Of a stretch of 58,068 bases of DNA, positions 47,067 through 56,370 are shown one piece after another (positions within the stretch are counted from its first letter, which is position 1; each line of letters starts with the position of its first letter). The notes beneath the pieces are model-generated. The model saw nothing but the letters and a program-made list of their open reading frames with translations, was not told the DNA's origin and searched no databases. The translations under genes and the position numbers were made by a program. The DNA is from Fuerstiella sp. (lineage in GTDB: Bacteria > Planctomycetota > Planctomycetia > Planctomycetales > Planctomycetaceae), in NCBI GenBank assembly GCA_022843805.1, contig JALHMY010000002.1, positions 128,638 through 186,705 on the forward strand. The letters are read 5' to 3'.

Positions 47067-47220
47067 AAAAGACGTTTCAACGACAAATGAGGTGCGCGTC
47101 GCAAGTGACGTGATGGTCGATTCCCTGCCTTCATCAGGTCCGGCAATGCGAGGTACAACAGGTGTCGCCGGGTCGTCTTTTTACCACAGATGACACAGAT
47201 GACCACAGTTGAAAAGCACA
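47067..47220. repeat. Dispersed CACAGATGACACAGATG module, copy 2
   Basis: Shares CAACGACAAATGAGG and GTGATGGTCGATTCCC with 41923-41985, and CCACAGATGACACAGATG with 42082-42099. Beside it CTGTGTCATCTGTGGTT (47250-47266) is the inverse of the CACAGATGA block, giving a hairpin of about 80 nt total. Confidence 0.7.
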
Positions 47221-47240
47221 AGCGCAAACGTCCCTGTCAT

Positions 47241-47600
47241 CTGTGTTCTCTGTGTCATCTGTGGTTAAAAATGAGCCGCGGATGACGCGTGTTGGCAGAA
47301 AAATTATTTGGCAGAAAAATTGGGAAGGAACAGACAAGGTACCTGGGAGAGTTTCAGCCGGGTGCTCCGTCAGGATCAAGCGTTCGGGTTTGAGGTAGTG
47401 GATCTTGCTAAAGATCCCATGGCTGCAGGACCTTTAGCAAGGTCGACTACCCGAGATTTAATGCGTGACAAAGCGCGAGCGAGGATTTCTCCAAAATCAA
47501 AGAGGGATTCAAAAGTCGCTGCCGAGCGCGAGCCGTCCGGATTCCTGGCACGGGAGTGCTTGGGCCGTTCCGCGAATTCCTTCTCTCATTTCTGTGCGAG
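47241..47600. repeat. Duplicated 360-bp unit, copy A, with hairpin core 47395-47450
   Basis: Aligned by eye at an offset of 481 bp with 47722-48085. Both carry CTGTGTTCTCTGTG, then TTGGCAGAAAAATT twice, GGAAGGAAC and the 56-nt hairpin with TTGCTAAAGATCC and GGACCTTTAGCAAGG. Confidence 0.85.
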
Positions 47601-47721
47601 TCCCAACTGACCGCACATCCGGTCTTCCACTGCGTTTCATTTTTCTGCCCTGAAATTTTTCTGCCAGCGATCAAACTGCGTCTGGCTCCGGGCTCCCGCA
47701 GAAGAAATTCGTGCGTTTCAT

Positions 47722-48085
47722 CTGTGTTCTCTGTGCAATCTGTGGTTAAAAATGAACCGCGGATGGCGCAGGTTGGCAGAAAAATTTTTTGGCAGAAAAA
47801 TTGGGAAGGAACGGATACGGTGCCTGGGAGAGCTCCAGCCGGGTGCTCCGACAAGATGAAGCGTTCGGGTTGGAGGTAGTGGATCTTGCTAAAGATCCCA
47901 TGGCTGCAGGACCTTTAGCAAGGTCCACTACCCAAATTTCAAAGCTTGACAAAGCACGAGTGAGGACTTCTTCAAAAATCACAGAGGGATTCGAAAGTCG
48001 CGGCCGGGCGCGAGCCCTCCGGTTTCCTCGCACCGGACGGTTTGCGCCATTCCGCGAATTCGGTGGCTTACTTCTCAGCGAGTCC
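47722..48085. repeat. Duplicated 360-bp unit, copy B, with hairpin core 47876-47931
   Basis: Second copy of the unit at 47241-47600. The hairpin core also recurs, inverted, at 4782-4837. Its arms are 23 nt with two mismatched positions, separated by a 10-nt loop. Confidence 0.85.
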
Positions 48086-48159
48086 TTAGTGGTTCTTTAG
48101 TCGAGCACTGCAGCCCGCATTTAACCGAAGCCGAGACGCGGCGGTCAGCCTGATCAGGG

Positions 48160-49467
48160 TCAGCGTTGAATTTCAATATTCGCATGAACCTTCGCGGGGG
48201 CCTCGTCGATTAGCTGCAATTCCCCGATCAGCAGCAGATCGGGATGATGCCCGAAGTATCGACCTTCGATTTCTCCGCCTCCGGTTTCTCCGCCGATCAG
48301 GTAAAGACGATCACCGCGTATGACAGACATCGGAAGATTATTGTCGATTGGCAGCGAATTGCCGGTTCCGAACAGGTCTGTTCGAGTGTCATAGACGAAG
48401 ACGTCGTTGTGTAGTCCACTGGCAGCACGTTTCTGCGAAGCCTTGCCATACGGATTTCGTACAGTGCCGTCAGGATTCGCCACATGCGAATACTGATGTC
48501 CGCCTGGAAGTATGATGTAACGGTCTCGAAACACCAGTTGGCTGCTCTTTGGATAGTTACCGCTGGAAACGGGCAGGTCGCGAAGGCGAGCCCATGTTTC
48601 CGTGGCCGGATTAAACTGCCAGTTGTCGACAACCGAACATGTTCCGAATCGCTGCCCTTCACGAACCACGTCACCGGTCGCACCGCCAATGAGATACAGC
48701 ATTCCGCTGACGGACTGAAAAGTATGCACAAACCTAGGCGTGCCAGGACACTCAGGCAGAACTTTCCAGCCACTATTCGGTCGTTCCGTGTCGAAGACCA
48801 TCAGCATTGAGCCGAGCCGTGCATGCTGTTTATTGCGATCATACTCTGTGAAGAACCCCGTCAAACCATCGTAATCTGCACCACCACAACAATAGATTTT
48901 CCTGCCGACGACGCAGAGTGCGGCGGACGTGATCGGAATCGGAAGGTCCGGCAACCGATCCCATCGCCAGCCGTTCTCCTCGTGCCGCAACCGATAACCA
49001 TCGGAATAGCAATACGGATCTGAGTAACTGAATCCGCCCCATAAATAGAGTGATTCATCGACCACGGCGGAAAAAAGTCCCTGTCGCGCGATTCCAGGAA
49101 AATCAGGAAGCAACTTCCACTGCGACGACGTTTGATCCAGATCGAGAGCCCACGTCTTCGTCAGAAACCCGCGCGGGTAACGCCCAGGTTTCCGCCGGTT
49201 ATCTTCCTCCAGACCGCCGCTGCAGAATCCGCATGAAGTGATCAGATGTGTTCCGAGGATTCCGCCATCACTGTCCTGAAAACCCTGTGGAAGGTCCGTA
49301 CCCAGAGACCAGTTGATCCTGATCAGCTGCTTCAGCTGCAACTGAGGAAGGGGCGAAACGGGGGGATCCTCCGCAAAGGCGTACTGCACGGACGGCGTAA
49401 CGTCCATCATCCACGAACTGGCTGTCAGCAGAGTCGGGAGGAAGATAAGTCGCATGGTCATATTCAT
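48160..49467 (-). CDS. Kelch-repeat (galactose-oxidase-like) exported protein
   Basis: About 435 residues with a signal peptide and several kelch motifs: SLYLWGGFSYSDPYC, KIYCCGGADYDG, MLYLIGGATGD, YIILPGGHQYSH and RLYLIGGETGGG. These blades make a beta-propeller, NanM/galactose-oxidase-like, that may bind glycans; no oxidase copper ligands are assigned. Start is ambiguous: ATG 49467, 49461 or 49455 all place a signal peptide at the right spot; the frame is open to a TTG at 49503. It follows the kinase gene by about 48 bp and is likely the last gene of the sigma/kinase operon. Confidence 0.8.
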   Translation of the reverse strand: MNMTMRLIFLPTLLTASSWMMDVTPSVQYAFAEDPPVSPLPQLQLKQLIRINWSLGTDLPQGFQDSDGGILGTHLITSCGFCSGGLEEDNRRKPGRYPRGFLTKTWALDLDQTSSQWKLLPDFPGIARQGLFSAVVDESLYLWGGFSYSDPYCYSDGYRLRHEENGWRWDRLPDLPIPITSAALCVVGRKIYCCGGADYDGLTGFFTEYDRNKQHARLGSMLMVFDTERPNSGWKVLPECPGTPRFVHTFQSVSGMLYLIGGATGDVVREGQRFGTCSVVDNWQFNPATETWARLRDLPVSSGNYPKSSQLVFRDRYIILPGGHQYSHVANPDGTVRNPYGKASQKRAASGLHNDVFVYDTRTDLFGTGNSLPIDNNLPMSVIRGDRLYLIGGETGGGEIEGRYFGHHPDLLLIGELQLIDEAPAKVHANIEIQR

Positions 49468-49514
49468 TTTCAGGGTCCACATGAGTAAGAGGCATTTTTT
49501 CAATCCTCTGAAAA

Positions 49515-52043
49515 TCAGTTCGATCCGGAATCCGGAGTCGTCGTTTCCAGCTTCTCTTCCTGAGCAGCTTTCAGCGTACGTTCCGCTTCAGCCTCCCATT
49601 GTGAACCTCGAAGTTCTTTCAGCCACATTTCCATCCCATCGAGATCACCGCGGACACTGGCCAGTTCGAAAAACAAAGTTGTTGCCTGAATCGTATGTGC
49701 GTGTGTCGGCCCGAATTCGTTTTTTGCCGTTTCGTACTGTTCTTTCGCGAGTGTTTCAGCCTCGTCAAGTCTTCCTGATCCAATCAGAGCGGTCGTCAGG
49801 AGCCCGCGGGCTTCCAGCGTATTCTGGTGGACTGGTCCCAGATGGGCTCTGCATCGTTCCAAAGCGATTGCGCCTTCGTGGGCTGCGCTGTCCATTTGAT
49901 TCAAAGCGCAGTGAGACATCGTCAGCAACAAACGTAATCGAATCGATCGCTGGTGATTTGGGCCGAAGGTTTGTTCAAACGTCGATGTGTTTTTCTGACA
50001 AAGAGAATTCGCCGTCTGAAAGTCACCTTTGTTAAACTGCAATGCGATTAAGTTGAAGACATCGACCAGTGTCTCGGGATGAGCATCACCGAGAAGGGCA
50101 GCATGAGTTTTGTGGATGTCTGTCAGCAGCGGCTCGGCCCCTTCCAGGTCTCCCGAATCCATTCGTGCCGTTGCAAGATTCGAAGCCATTTTCAGTGTCG
50201 TGCGATGATCGGCTCCGAATGCATCACGTGCCAGGTGATACGCTTCTTCATGCAACTGCAGAACCTGGGCGTGATCAGGATTTGGGGCTGCGGCATACAC
50301 GTGAGCAAAGATGTCGATCACGATGGATAAAGAGCCTGGATCGAGTGCTTCTGAGTTACGGCCTTGTCTGAGCGCTTCGGCAGCAATACTGATTGCTTCG
50401 GTGTCTTTATCCCGTCGAGACATCAGAAGAGCTTTGTGGGCCTGTGCTGTAATCGTCTCGGCACTGTCTGCACCCAGTTCGCGCGCAAAGATGTCTGCAG
50501 CGATATTCGCATGTTCCTGGGCAGCGTCATAGAGGCCCAAAGACAGGTAGGCTTTTGCAACGACCGTGTGGGTATCAGCGGCCACAAGTGGATGCGTGGA
50601 CGTCTCGGTACGAAGTTTTTGTGAGGTCTCGTCGAGCAGCTGTCGAACGGTCGGTTCTTTGCCAGGAGAACTGTCCGGAGTCGCCGCCTGCAGCGTATTG
50701 CTGAGCAATTCTGCTGTGGAGGATGCTCGCTGTTTGGCTTCCATTGCTGCTGCGACAGCCGATTCAAGTCGTACGTTGGCGAAACTCAGGTCCCGATTCT
50801 TCCGGTTCAGCAGCAGGCTGCCAGCTGTTCCGGCCGCGATTGCCATGAACGTGCTCACCGCGATCGTCGCAACCCAGCCCGGTCGCCTGCGTACCAGTCG
50901 GACAAATCGCGACCACATTGTTTCCGCGACCACACTGACAGGTTCACCTGCCAGAAAAAGTTCGACATCTTTGGACAGCATTGAAACGGTCTGATAGCGG
51001 CACTCGATGTCTGCGTTCATTGCCTTCGCGCAGATCGCCACCAAACGAGCTGGCACACGGCTGCCGTGGCAGTGCCTGAGAATTGCTCCGGAACTGCCGT
51101 CAATTCGTCCGATTGTTCCGGTGATCAGAGTGTAGAGTGTTGCTCCGAGCGAATAGATATCACTTCGAGTACCTGTCAGATCAGTTCGCCCCTGCAATTG
51201 CTCGGGACTGGCAAATGCCGGTGTTCCCATCATCTGACCTTCAAGAGTCCTGATGGATTTGTTGATAACAGTCTCGACAGAACCAGGGTCTGGCAGCGGT
51301 GGCGTGTTTGAGTCGGATTCGTTCAGAATCCTGGCCAGGCCCCAGTCCATCAGCATTGTTTCACCAAACGGCCCAATAATAATATTTTCCGGTTTAATAT
51401 CCCGGTGAATAATGCCCTGATCATGGGCGTAGGCAACAATGTTGCAGACTGCCACGAAATGCTGCATCAGCTGCCGGAATTCCATCGTCGAAAAGAAGTC
51501 TTTGCCGGAAAGGCTCAGCGTCAGCTGTTCAGCATGACGTCTGAGCGTCAATCCGTTGACGAATCGCATGACATAACATGGCTGCTGCCGGTCATCGTGC
51601 CTGAGGGAGTAGACAGGTACGATTCCGGGATGATTCAACCGGCCGGTAATCTGTGCTTCACGTTCAAACCTTGCCATCTGCTCAGTATTGATTCGATCTT
51701 TGCGCGGAAACTTGACTGCGACCTGTCGTTTCATCCTGGGCTCTGTTGCCAGATAGACATCGCCCAGTCCGCCACTGCCGTGTAACACGTCGATCCGGAA
51801 TTCGGATGTGATCTGCAGACGCTCGTTCAGGCGACTGGCACGCACGTCTTCTTCAGACATTCTGCCCGGCTGCCCCATCAGGCTGCCAAAGTTGGCTTCA
51901 ACCGCCTGCAATGCTCTGATCTGAGACTGTAGTTCCTCGAGCAGTTCCGGATAGTTCCTGCAGAGTTGTTCTGCCGAGAGTGACTGACCTCGCTCGCGGC
52001 TTTCTTCCCATTGGTCCAGCAGTTCTTCGATTAAGGGATTCAT
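49515..52043 (-). CDS. Transmembrane Ser/Thr protein kinase with C-terminal TPR
   Basis: Eukaryotic-type (Hanks) kinase of 842 residues. The N-terminal segment with CRNYPELLEELQSQI is conserved in planctomycete kinases. The kinase domain follows: GSGGLGDVY glycine loop (89-97), catalytic lysine in VAVKF (K111), HRDIKPEN (213-220) and DWG instead of DFG (233-235, a known planctomycete variant), then GTPAFASPEQ. A transmembrane segment lies around 385-405 (TIAVSTFMAIAAGTAGSLLL), and about 10 TPR-like units in the C-terminal half are probably extracytoplasmic. It sits 24 bp after its ECF sigma gene, a known ECF-STK arrangement. ATG 52043 is preferred to GTG 52055. Confidence 0.92.
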   Translation of the reverse strand: MNPLIEELLDQWEESRERGQSLSAEQLCRNYPELLEELQSQIRALQAVEANFGSLMGQPGRMSEEDVRASRLNERLQITSEFRIDVLHGSGGLGDVYLATEPRMKRQVAVKFPRKDRINTEQMARFEREAQITGRLNHPGIVPVYSLRHDDRQQPCYVMRFVNGLTLRRHAEQLTLSLSGKDFFSTMEFRQLMQHFVAVCNIVAYAHDQGIIHRDIKPENIIIGPFGETMLMDWGLARILNESDSNTPPLPDPGSVETVINKSIRTLEGQMMGTPAFASPEQLQGRTDLTGTRSDIYSLGATLYTLITGTIGRIDGSSGAILRHCHGSRVPARLVAICAKAMNADIECRYQTVSMLSKDVELFLAGEPVSVVAETMWSRFVRLVRRRPGWVATIAVSTFMAIAAGTAGSLLLNRKNRDLSFANVRLESAVAAAMEAKQRASSTAELLSNTLQAATPDSSPGKEPTVRQLLDETSQKLRTETSTHPLVAADTHTVVAKAYLSLGLYDAAQEHANIAADIFARELGADSAETITAQAHKALLMSRRDKDTEAISIAAEALRQGRNSEALDPGSLSIVIDIFAHVYAAAPNPDHAQVLQLHEEAYHLARDAFGADHRTTLKMASNLATARMDSGDLEGAEPLLTDIHKTHAALLGDAHPETLVDVFNLIALQFNKGDFQTANSLCQKNTSTFEQTFGPNHQRSIRLRLLLTMSHCALNQMDSAAHEGAIALERCRAHLGPVHQNTLEARGLLTTALIGSGRLDEAETLAKEQYETAKNEFGPTHAHTIQATTLFFELASVRGDLDGMEMWLKELRGSQWEAEAERTLKAAQEEKLETTTPDSGSN

Positions 52044-52067
52044 ATGATCGGGCACAACTCTGAGGTG

Positions 52068-52712
52068 TCAGTTCTGTGATTGAGGCTTATCATCCAGATG
52101 GTCGGGCATCAAAACTCTGTACAGGCCAATTCTCGCGGTTCGCCATCTTCGGCGCAGCGTTCGTTCGGGAGTGCCCGTAGCCTCCGCTGCATCGCTCAGA
52201 GTAAGGCCCTGATACCATAACAAGTCGAACATTGTCTGTTCTTCTGTGGGCAGATTATCAATGTATTCATGCAGCTCCGTCCAGCTTCTTAACTCGACAG
52301 GATCATTGGTACCATCAGAAACCAGATCGATCGGCGAAGTCTCTCTGTTGCTGTTCTGCAGCCAGGACTCTGCCAGATTGGCTCCCAGTCCCATCGGACC
52401 AAAATGCCGTCTGCTCAGGTCAATCAACTCACGTCGAATCACTGCTGCAGCCAGTCGAAAATAATCCAGTGGCGATTGTGGATGGTGTCTTTCGAGTACC
52501 TTCCAGAGTCTTAAAGAACTGTTCTGAACCAGATCATCTATTTCCTCCCATCGTTTGACACCAGGACGATCGGCCAAAATTTTCCGAGACAAATGTCGAA
52601 GTCTGTCCATTGTCACGTCGAGCAGCTGTCGGGACGCATCCTGGTTGCCGGATTTCAGCTGATCCAGCAGGCGCTGAACAGCCATCGTTGATGTGGTTGC
52701 GATCGGATCCAA
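52068..52712 (-). CDS. ECF sigma factor, kinase-linked (ECF-STK type)
   Basis: A 214-residue sigma factor. Region 2 is seen in HLSRKILADRPGVKRWEEIDDLVQNSSLRL and LAAAVIRRELIDLSRR, and region 4 in LPTEEQTMFDLLWYQGLTLSDAAEATG with the helix TPERTLRRRWRTARIGL. Planctomycete ECF factors of this kind are encoded next to Ser/Thr kinases that are thought to phosphorylate them; here the kinase gene follows by 24 bp. A candidate ECF-type promoter lies upstream (52841-52865). Confidence 0.9.
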   Translation of the reverse strand: MDPIATTSTMAVQRLLDQLKSGNQDASRQLLDVTMDRLRHLSRKILADRPGVKRWEEIDDLVQNSSLRLWKVLERHHPQSPLDYFRLAAAVIRRELIDLSRRHFGPMGLGANLAESWLQNSNRETSPIDLVSDGTNDPVELRSWTELHEYIDNLPTEEQTMFDLLWYQGLTLSDAAEATGTPERTLRRRWRTARIGLYRVLMPDHLDDKPQSQN

Positions 52713-52840
52713 AATTGTCTCTTTCGTATCCCCATTCGTCTGAGCAACCGCATCTCATTCTATCTATGAAAGAGAAGGGAGTTGCCAATAATGCTCCCGG
52801 ACCCGCTCTATGCGGGAGTGAGACGGAGCGGTATCTGGAT

Positions 52841-52865
52841 TACGGTGTTTGCCCGGATTCGTTCC
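52841..52865 (-). promoter_or_regulatory. Candidate ECF-type promoter of the sigma/kinase operon
   Basis: On the minus strand GGAAC (52865-52861) and CGTA (52844-52841) are exactly 16 bases apart, the generic ECF -35/-10 spacing. Transcription would start near 52835, giving a leader of about 120 nt. The match could be chance; autoregulation by the sigma factor is an inference. Confidence 0.35.
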
Positions 52866-52918
52866 CAATGACAGCCTGTTCGGGATTCCCAGCGATACTG
52901 TTCTCCCTTTCGTCCGGG

Positions 52919-54439
52919 CTACGTTCGATGTTCAGCAGAAGGTTTTCGTACGAGAATATACAGAGCGAAGATGCCGCAGGCCACGGAAACCGTGGAGATC
53001 AGGATGACCTTCAGATTGGTCACCCATGGTTCGTCACCCAGGACAACATTCATACCAAGAATGCCTGGGACAACGGCAGCGAGGAAGCCGCCAATGCGGG
53101 CGACCCACTCCATTCGCTCCCGCGATACACTCTGGAAGTAACTTTCCAGTTCTTTTGACTGATGATCAACTTCTGTCATCAGGGTTTCATTATCGTAGGC
53201 AGACATCCATTTGCGCCACAGCTGAAGTCCGCGTTCACGCAGCGTGACCTGGCTGAAACAGCACTGATTACGGAAAAGCAGAATGTCATGACGCAGTTTC
53301 CGCAATACCTTTCGACTGGACCATGTGTCTTCGGTCAGATTTGGGATATCAGAAAGACGTTCGTTCAGGTTAAGCAGAGCTGCTCGCTGCAGTGTTGCAA
53401 AAATGAATACATCGAAATAGTAGGTTGTAAAATAGTTGGGCAGGTGGATTCGATTGAACTCTTCGTTATCAAAAGCAACCAGCACGCCCCCTTCTTTAGT
53501 AAAGCCCTGCCAGCGGCACTGCAGCCATTGTTCATCGCCCTGTTCTCTCGCGATTTGAGATTTTTGAACAGAGTCGTCGTCGAATGGAATGATCGTCTGC
53601 TTTCGCATCCCGCGATCCAGCTGAATCAGATCACTTGTCGGAAGTTTGCCCGACAGGCAACTGAAGCAGTATGTCATCATTCGGTCGTCATAAAACAGGG
53701 AGACCGGAAACTCAGCCACCTGCGCGGGAGTTGTCGCCAATACTCCGGGGGTTCTTCCACCGGCTTCGGAAAGCAGATTACTGACCAGCTGAGGCACATT
53801 CAGTGATTTGCCGTCAAGGGTCAGTACTGGAAGTTTTTGTCCCACAACATACGGAGCCAGCATTCGAAAGAGACCGGCAAGAATCATCTGATCAGCGAAA
53901 GTTGTCATTTCTGAAAGACACTTCAGCTCGATGACCAGAAAGCCAATATTGTAACCGAACAGCATTAGTTCGATGCGTTTGAATTCAAACGGTGCCTGAA
54001 ACGGATGTCCGTCCTGATTATCGAATCCGCTCAGCGTTCCTTCACGAGGAAGTCCGGTACGTTCGAAATCGAGCTGATACCGTTTGCAGGCTGAAGCTGA
54101 AGCTTTGGACGGTTCAGCTTCGGGAAACAGAAATCGCCGAATGTAAGGCATGAAGTAGCGAGTTCGTTCCAGATCCAGCTCGTTTTGCATGTCGAGTCGG
54201 AGCGGTTTCCATCGCTTCGAGCTGTCGAGCAAGGCTTTGCCTGATCCTTCGGAATACACAAACGGGAGTACAATCAAGGTTCGCTGATCGTACAGAAGCG
54301 GAGACACAGACTGTGAAACGGCAGACACCCGAGCTACTTTCGTGATGAAACGAACAAACCGGGCCAGACTGGTGCGAAAGCTGACGCAGCTTTTCGACGG
54401 CCGGGAAAATGTCCGCCTTTCATGGCAGGACTCAGACAC
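52919..54439 (-). CDS. Divergent CorA-like (2-TM, GMN) membrane protein
   Basis: A 506-residue protein with a large soluble N-terminal part and two C-terminal transmembrane segments. The first ends in GGFLAAVVPGILGMN (GMN at about 462-464), followed by a short DEPW loop and a second segment ending IFALYILVRKP, the topology and signature of CorA/2-TM-GxN metal channels. The N-terminal domain resembles CorA only loosely (long alpha/beta, conserved VIELKCL, SLFYDDRMM). Mg2+/Co2+ transport is possible but not shown. The start is uncertain: GTG 54439 has no spaced ribosome-binding site. It is upstream of and co-oriented with the ECF sigma gene. Confidence 0.68.
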   Translation of the reverse strand: MSESCHERRTFSRPSKSCVSFRTSLARFVRFITKVARVSAVSQSVSPLLYDQRTLIVLPFVYSEGSGKALLDSSKRWKPLRLDMQNELDLERTRYFMPYIRRFLFPEAEPSKASASACKRYQLDFERTGLPREGTLSGFDNQDGHPFQAPFEFKRIELMLFGYNIGFLVIELKCLSEMTTFADQMILAGLFRMLAPYVVGQKLPVLTLDGKSLNVPQLVSNLLSEAGGRTPGVLATTPAQVAEFPVSLFYDDRMMTYCFSCLSGKLPTSDLIQLDRGMRKQTIIPFDDDSVQKSQIAREQGDEQWLQCRWQGFTKEGGVLVAFDNEEFNRIHLPNYFTTYYFDVFIFATLQRAALLNLNERLSDIPNLTEDTWSSRKVLRKLRHDILLFRNQCCFSQVTLRERGLQLWRKWMSAYDNETLMTEVDHQSKELESYFQSVSRERMEWVARIGGFLAAVVPGILGMNVVLGDEPWVTNLKVILISTVSVACGIFALYILVRKPSAEHRT

Positions 54440-54514
54440 TCCAAACGATCGGATTCTGATTGCGGATCAGGAAAAAGCAACCGGGAAATCGAATTGTTCG
54501 GAAGCCTTCTCTTA

Positions 54515-54548
54515 CATCACACAGCAGCAGCCCATCACACAGCAGCAG
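54515..54548. repeat. Tandem repeat, two 18-bp units
   Basis: The unit CATCACACAGCAGCAGCC occurs twice in tandem (second copy lacks its last bases) between the starts of the CorA-like gene and the 3' end of the gene at 54623. It may lie in the leader of the leftward CorA-like gene. Confidence 0.6.
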
Positions 54549-54622
54549 TCACGACGTCCTCCCCGATCTGCAACGTTCGATACGTACCCAACAATGCGTA
54601 ACCAAAGCGAGAATTCCTGGTG

Positions 54623-56119
54623 TCACTGAGGAAGTTCGAAGTGCAGTGCACGTCCTTCGGACATTTGAAATATGATATCGAACCCCATCACCTGAAACTG
54701 GTCCCGGAGACTCCGCCAAACCTTCTGCTGCGGTTCTGTAAGGAATTTTGATGCCTGATGGATTTCGATTCCGAACAAGGGCATCGTCAGAAGCGACATC
54801 TCCGGGAATGTGTATCCAAAGGTGTTGGGGGCATCCAGGCCAGACGGACACGCGGAATCGATGAGTTTCGTCAGCTGCGGTCGCTGCTCGGGTGTCAGCC
54901 ACAGTTCCTTATCCAGGTGTGCGGCGAGGTAACCCACGACCGCAGACCTCTGAAAGTCAGCACGTTCCTGCACGACTTCGGACGCTCCCTGCTTTTCCAG
55001 AGTTCGCCGCCACAGAGGATTCAGGCTCAGTTTTTCCAGGACCGGATAACTCAGCGTTAACTGTGAGGGCAGCTGCATTTGAAACTCGCCCAGTCTGCCA
55101 AGCTGTTGCTCCTTACCAAATCTCGGTAAATTGGTATCGAGGTATTCTCTGGCAGACTTTTTCCAGTCAGCCGCGCACTGCAGCGAAACACCTTTTGTGG
55201 CGACCGTCAGATTCTGCACCTGCAGGGGTGTGAGAATGAGCGAATCTTCGAGCCACGATGTTTGCTGAATGGCAGCCAGTCGGAAACGTTCGCGAGTAAT
55301 TTCCGTAAGCCTTTCCAACTGCTGATCAATCGTTTCATCACCATTGATGGTCAGCAGGGGGGACTGATTAAATCGATGAGCATTTTCGAAGGCCTCGGTC
55401 ACTCTTTTCCGCTGGGCATCTGTCAGCGCGGAGTCCGGAAGCAGCTCAAGTTGTTCACGCAGTAAGGAGAACGGCAGATACACATGCCTCGAACTGAATG
55501 TGAACACTCCATCATCAAGGTTGGTTATCGCATCTTTCAGTTCGGACGAGAGAGATTCTCGCTGGGAAGCGGTCAGGAAAAGTTCATCATCGATGATGGC
55601 GATCGCATAGCTGAGCATTGCCCTGCGAATTGTCTGAAATCGTTCATTCAGCGCCGATGTCAGCAGCGTCTGCTGCTGTTCAGACAGGATTTCTTCGGTG
55701 AGCGAAAGAATGCGTTGCTGAGTGAGAAACCCGGCTGCTCCGCCAAGCGTTGTGCAGGCAATCGGGGAGTAATCCTGTATCATCACTTTTTGCAGATGGG
55801 CATTTCGTTTCCATCGTTGTTCGCGCTGAACAAGAAGCTGATCAATCTTTTCTTTCAGCAGTTCCTGCTGTTCGCCTGACAGCTCACAGACGAGAGTGAT
55901 CCAGTTGAGATGTGCGGCCAAATGGGCGTTCAGCCGACTTCGACGAATCTCAAGCCCAGGGGGTTCCTCTTCAATTACCGGGTCGGCAGGTTTCTCCTGT
56001 GCATTACAGTTGTCGATGCCTTGTCTGGTTTCGTCGGCGACCGGAACTGCTCTGCCCTTGCGAACCTCATCCACATTGCCACAGACAACTACCAGCATTA
56101 ACAGACATGGATTCATCAC
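54623..56119 (-). CDS. Exported protein with repeated LTxxQ-like motifs
   Basis: A 498-residue exported or membrane-anchored protein (hydrophobic start CLLMLVVVCGN). At least six times a helix-start motif resembling LTxxQ of Spy/CpxP/CnrX periplasmic proteins appears, e.g. LTASQRESL, LTPLQVQNL, LTPEQRPQL, LTDAQRKRV, LTEPQQKVW and LSGEQQELL. Spacing is irregular. Spy-like proteins are much shorter (about 140-160 residues), so this would be a multi-repeat relative or convergence. Start ATG 56119 is followed by a second ATG. Confidence 0.55.
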   Translation of the reverse strand: MMNPCLLMLVVVCGNVDEVRKGRAVPVADETRQGIDNCNAQEKPADPVIEEEPPGLEIRRSRLNAHLAAHLNWITLVCELSGEQQELLKEKIDQLLVQREQRWKRNAHLQKVMIQDYSPIACTTLGGAAGFLTQQRILSLTEEILSEQQQTLLTSALNERFQTIRRAMLSYAIAIIDDELFLTASQRESLSSELKDAITNLDDGVFTFSSRHVYLPFSLLREQLELLPDSALTDAQRKRVTEAFENAHRFNQSPLLTINGDETIDQQLERLTEITRERFRLAAIQQTSWLEDSLILTPLQVQNLTVATKGVSLQCAADWKKSAREYLDTNLPRFGKEQQLGRLGEFQMQLPSQLTLSYPVLEKLSLNPLWRRTLEKQGASEVVQERADFQRSAVVGYLAAHLDKELWLTPEQRPQLTKLIDSACPSGLDAPNTFGYTFPEMSLLTMPLFGIEIHQASKFLTEPQQKVWRSLRDQFQVMGFDIIFQMSEGRALHFELPQ

Positions 56120-56370
56120 GCCGCTCCCGTCGCTGTTGTTTAGGGTCGTCCGGATACGCTTGGGCGGTCAGAAGGTTAACACTTGGAGGAGACCGGCATA
56201 AAGCCATAAGGGCGATCTTTTCGCTGGTACCGGCGGAAAATTAAATTTTCCTCCAGCGCGTCAGAATACTGCTTGACGATCTGAACTGGCCAGCTCTAAC
56301 CTACTCTGCGGCGGTACTGCTGAAACACGTAAAACGGCCTGTGGGATTGTGGACCAGACTGGAGGACGGG

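Larger units (their letters stand above)
46958..48159. other. Gene-free repeat region upstream of the blaI-M56 operon
   Basis: About 1.2 kb without a credible gene. It contains the CACAGATGACACAGATG module (47067-47220), two copies of a 360-bp unit (47241-47600 and 47722-48085) and an inverted fragment with TTTCTGCC (47636-47675). The long frames here are repeat translations, e.g. VVDLAKDP. Confidence 0.75.

Noticed and set aside
47308..48100. Frames containing VVDLAKDPMAAGPLARSTT in both duplicated units
   Set aside because: They are translations of the hairpin repeat, occur in both copies with diverging ends and no ribosome-binding sites.
49268..49495. Frame MPLTHVDPENEYD with a good ribosome-binding site at the start of the kelch gene
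   Set aside because: AGAGGA precedes ATG 49495, but its protein has no known relatives and it lies out of frame inside the kelch gene; the kelch frame is strongly supported. A programmed or sequencing frameshift is not needed because kelch motifs are continuous in one frame.
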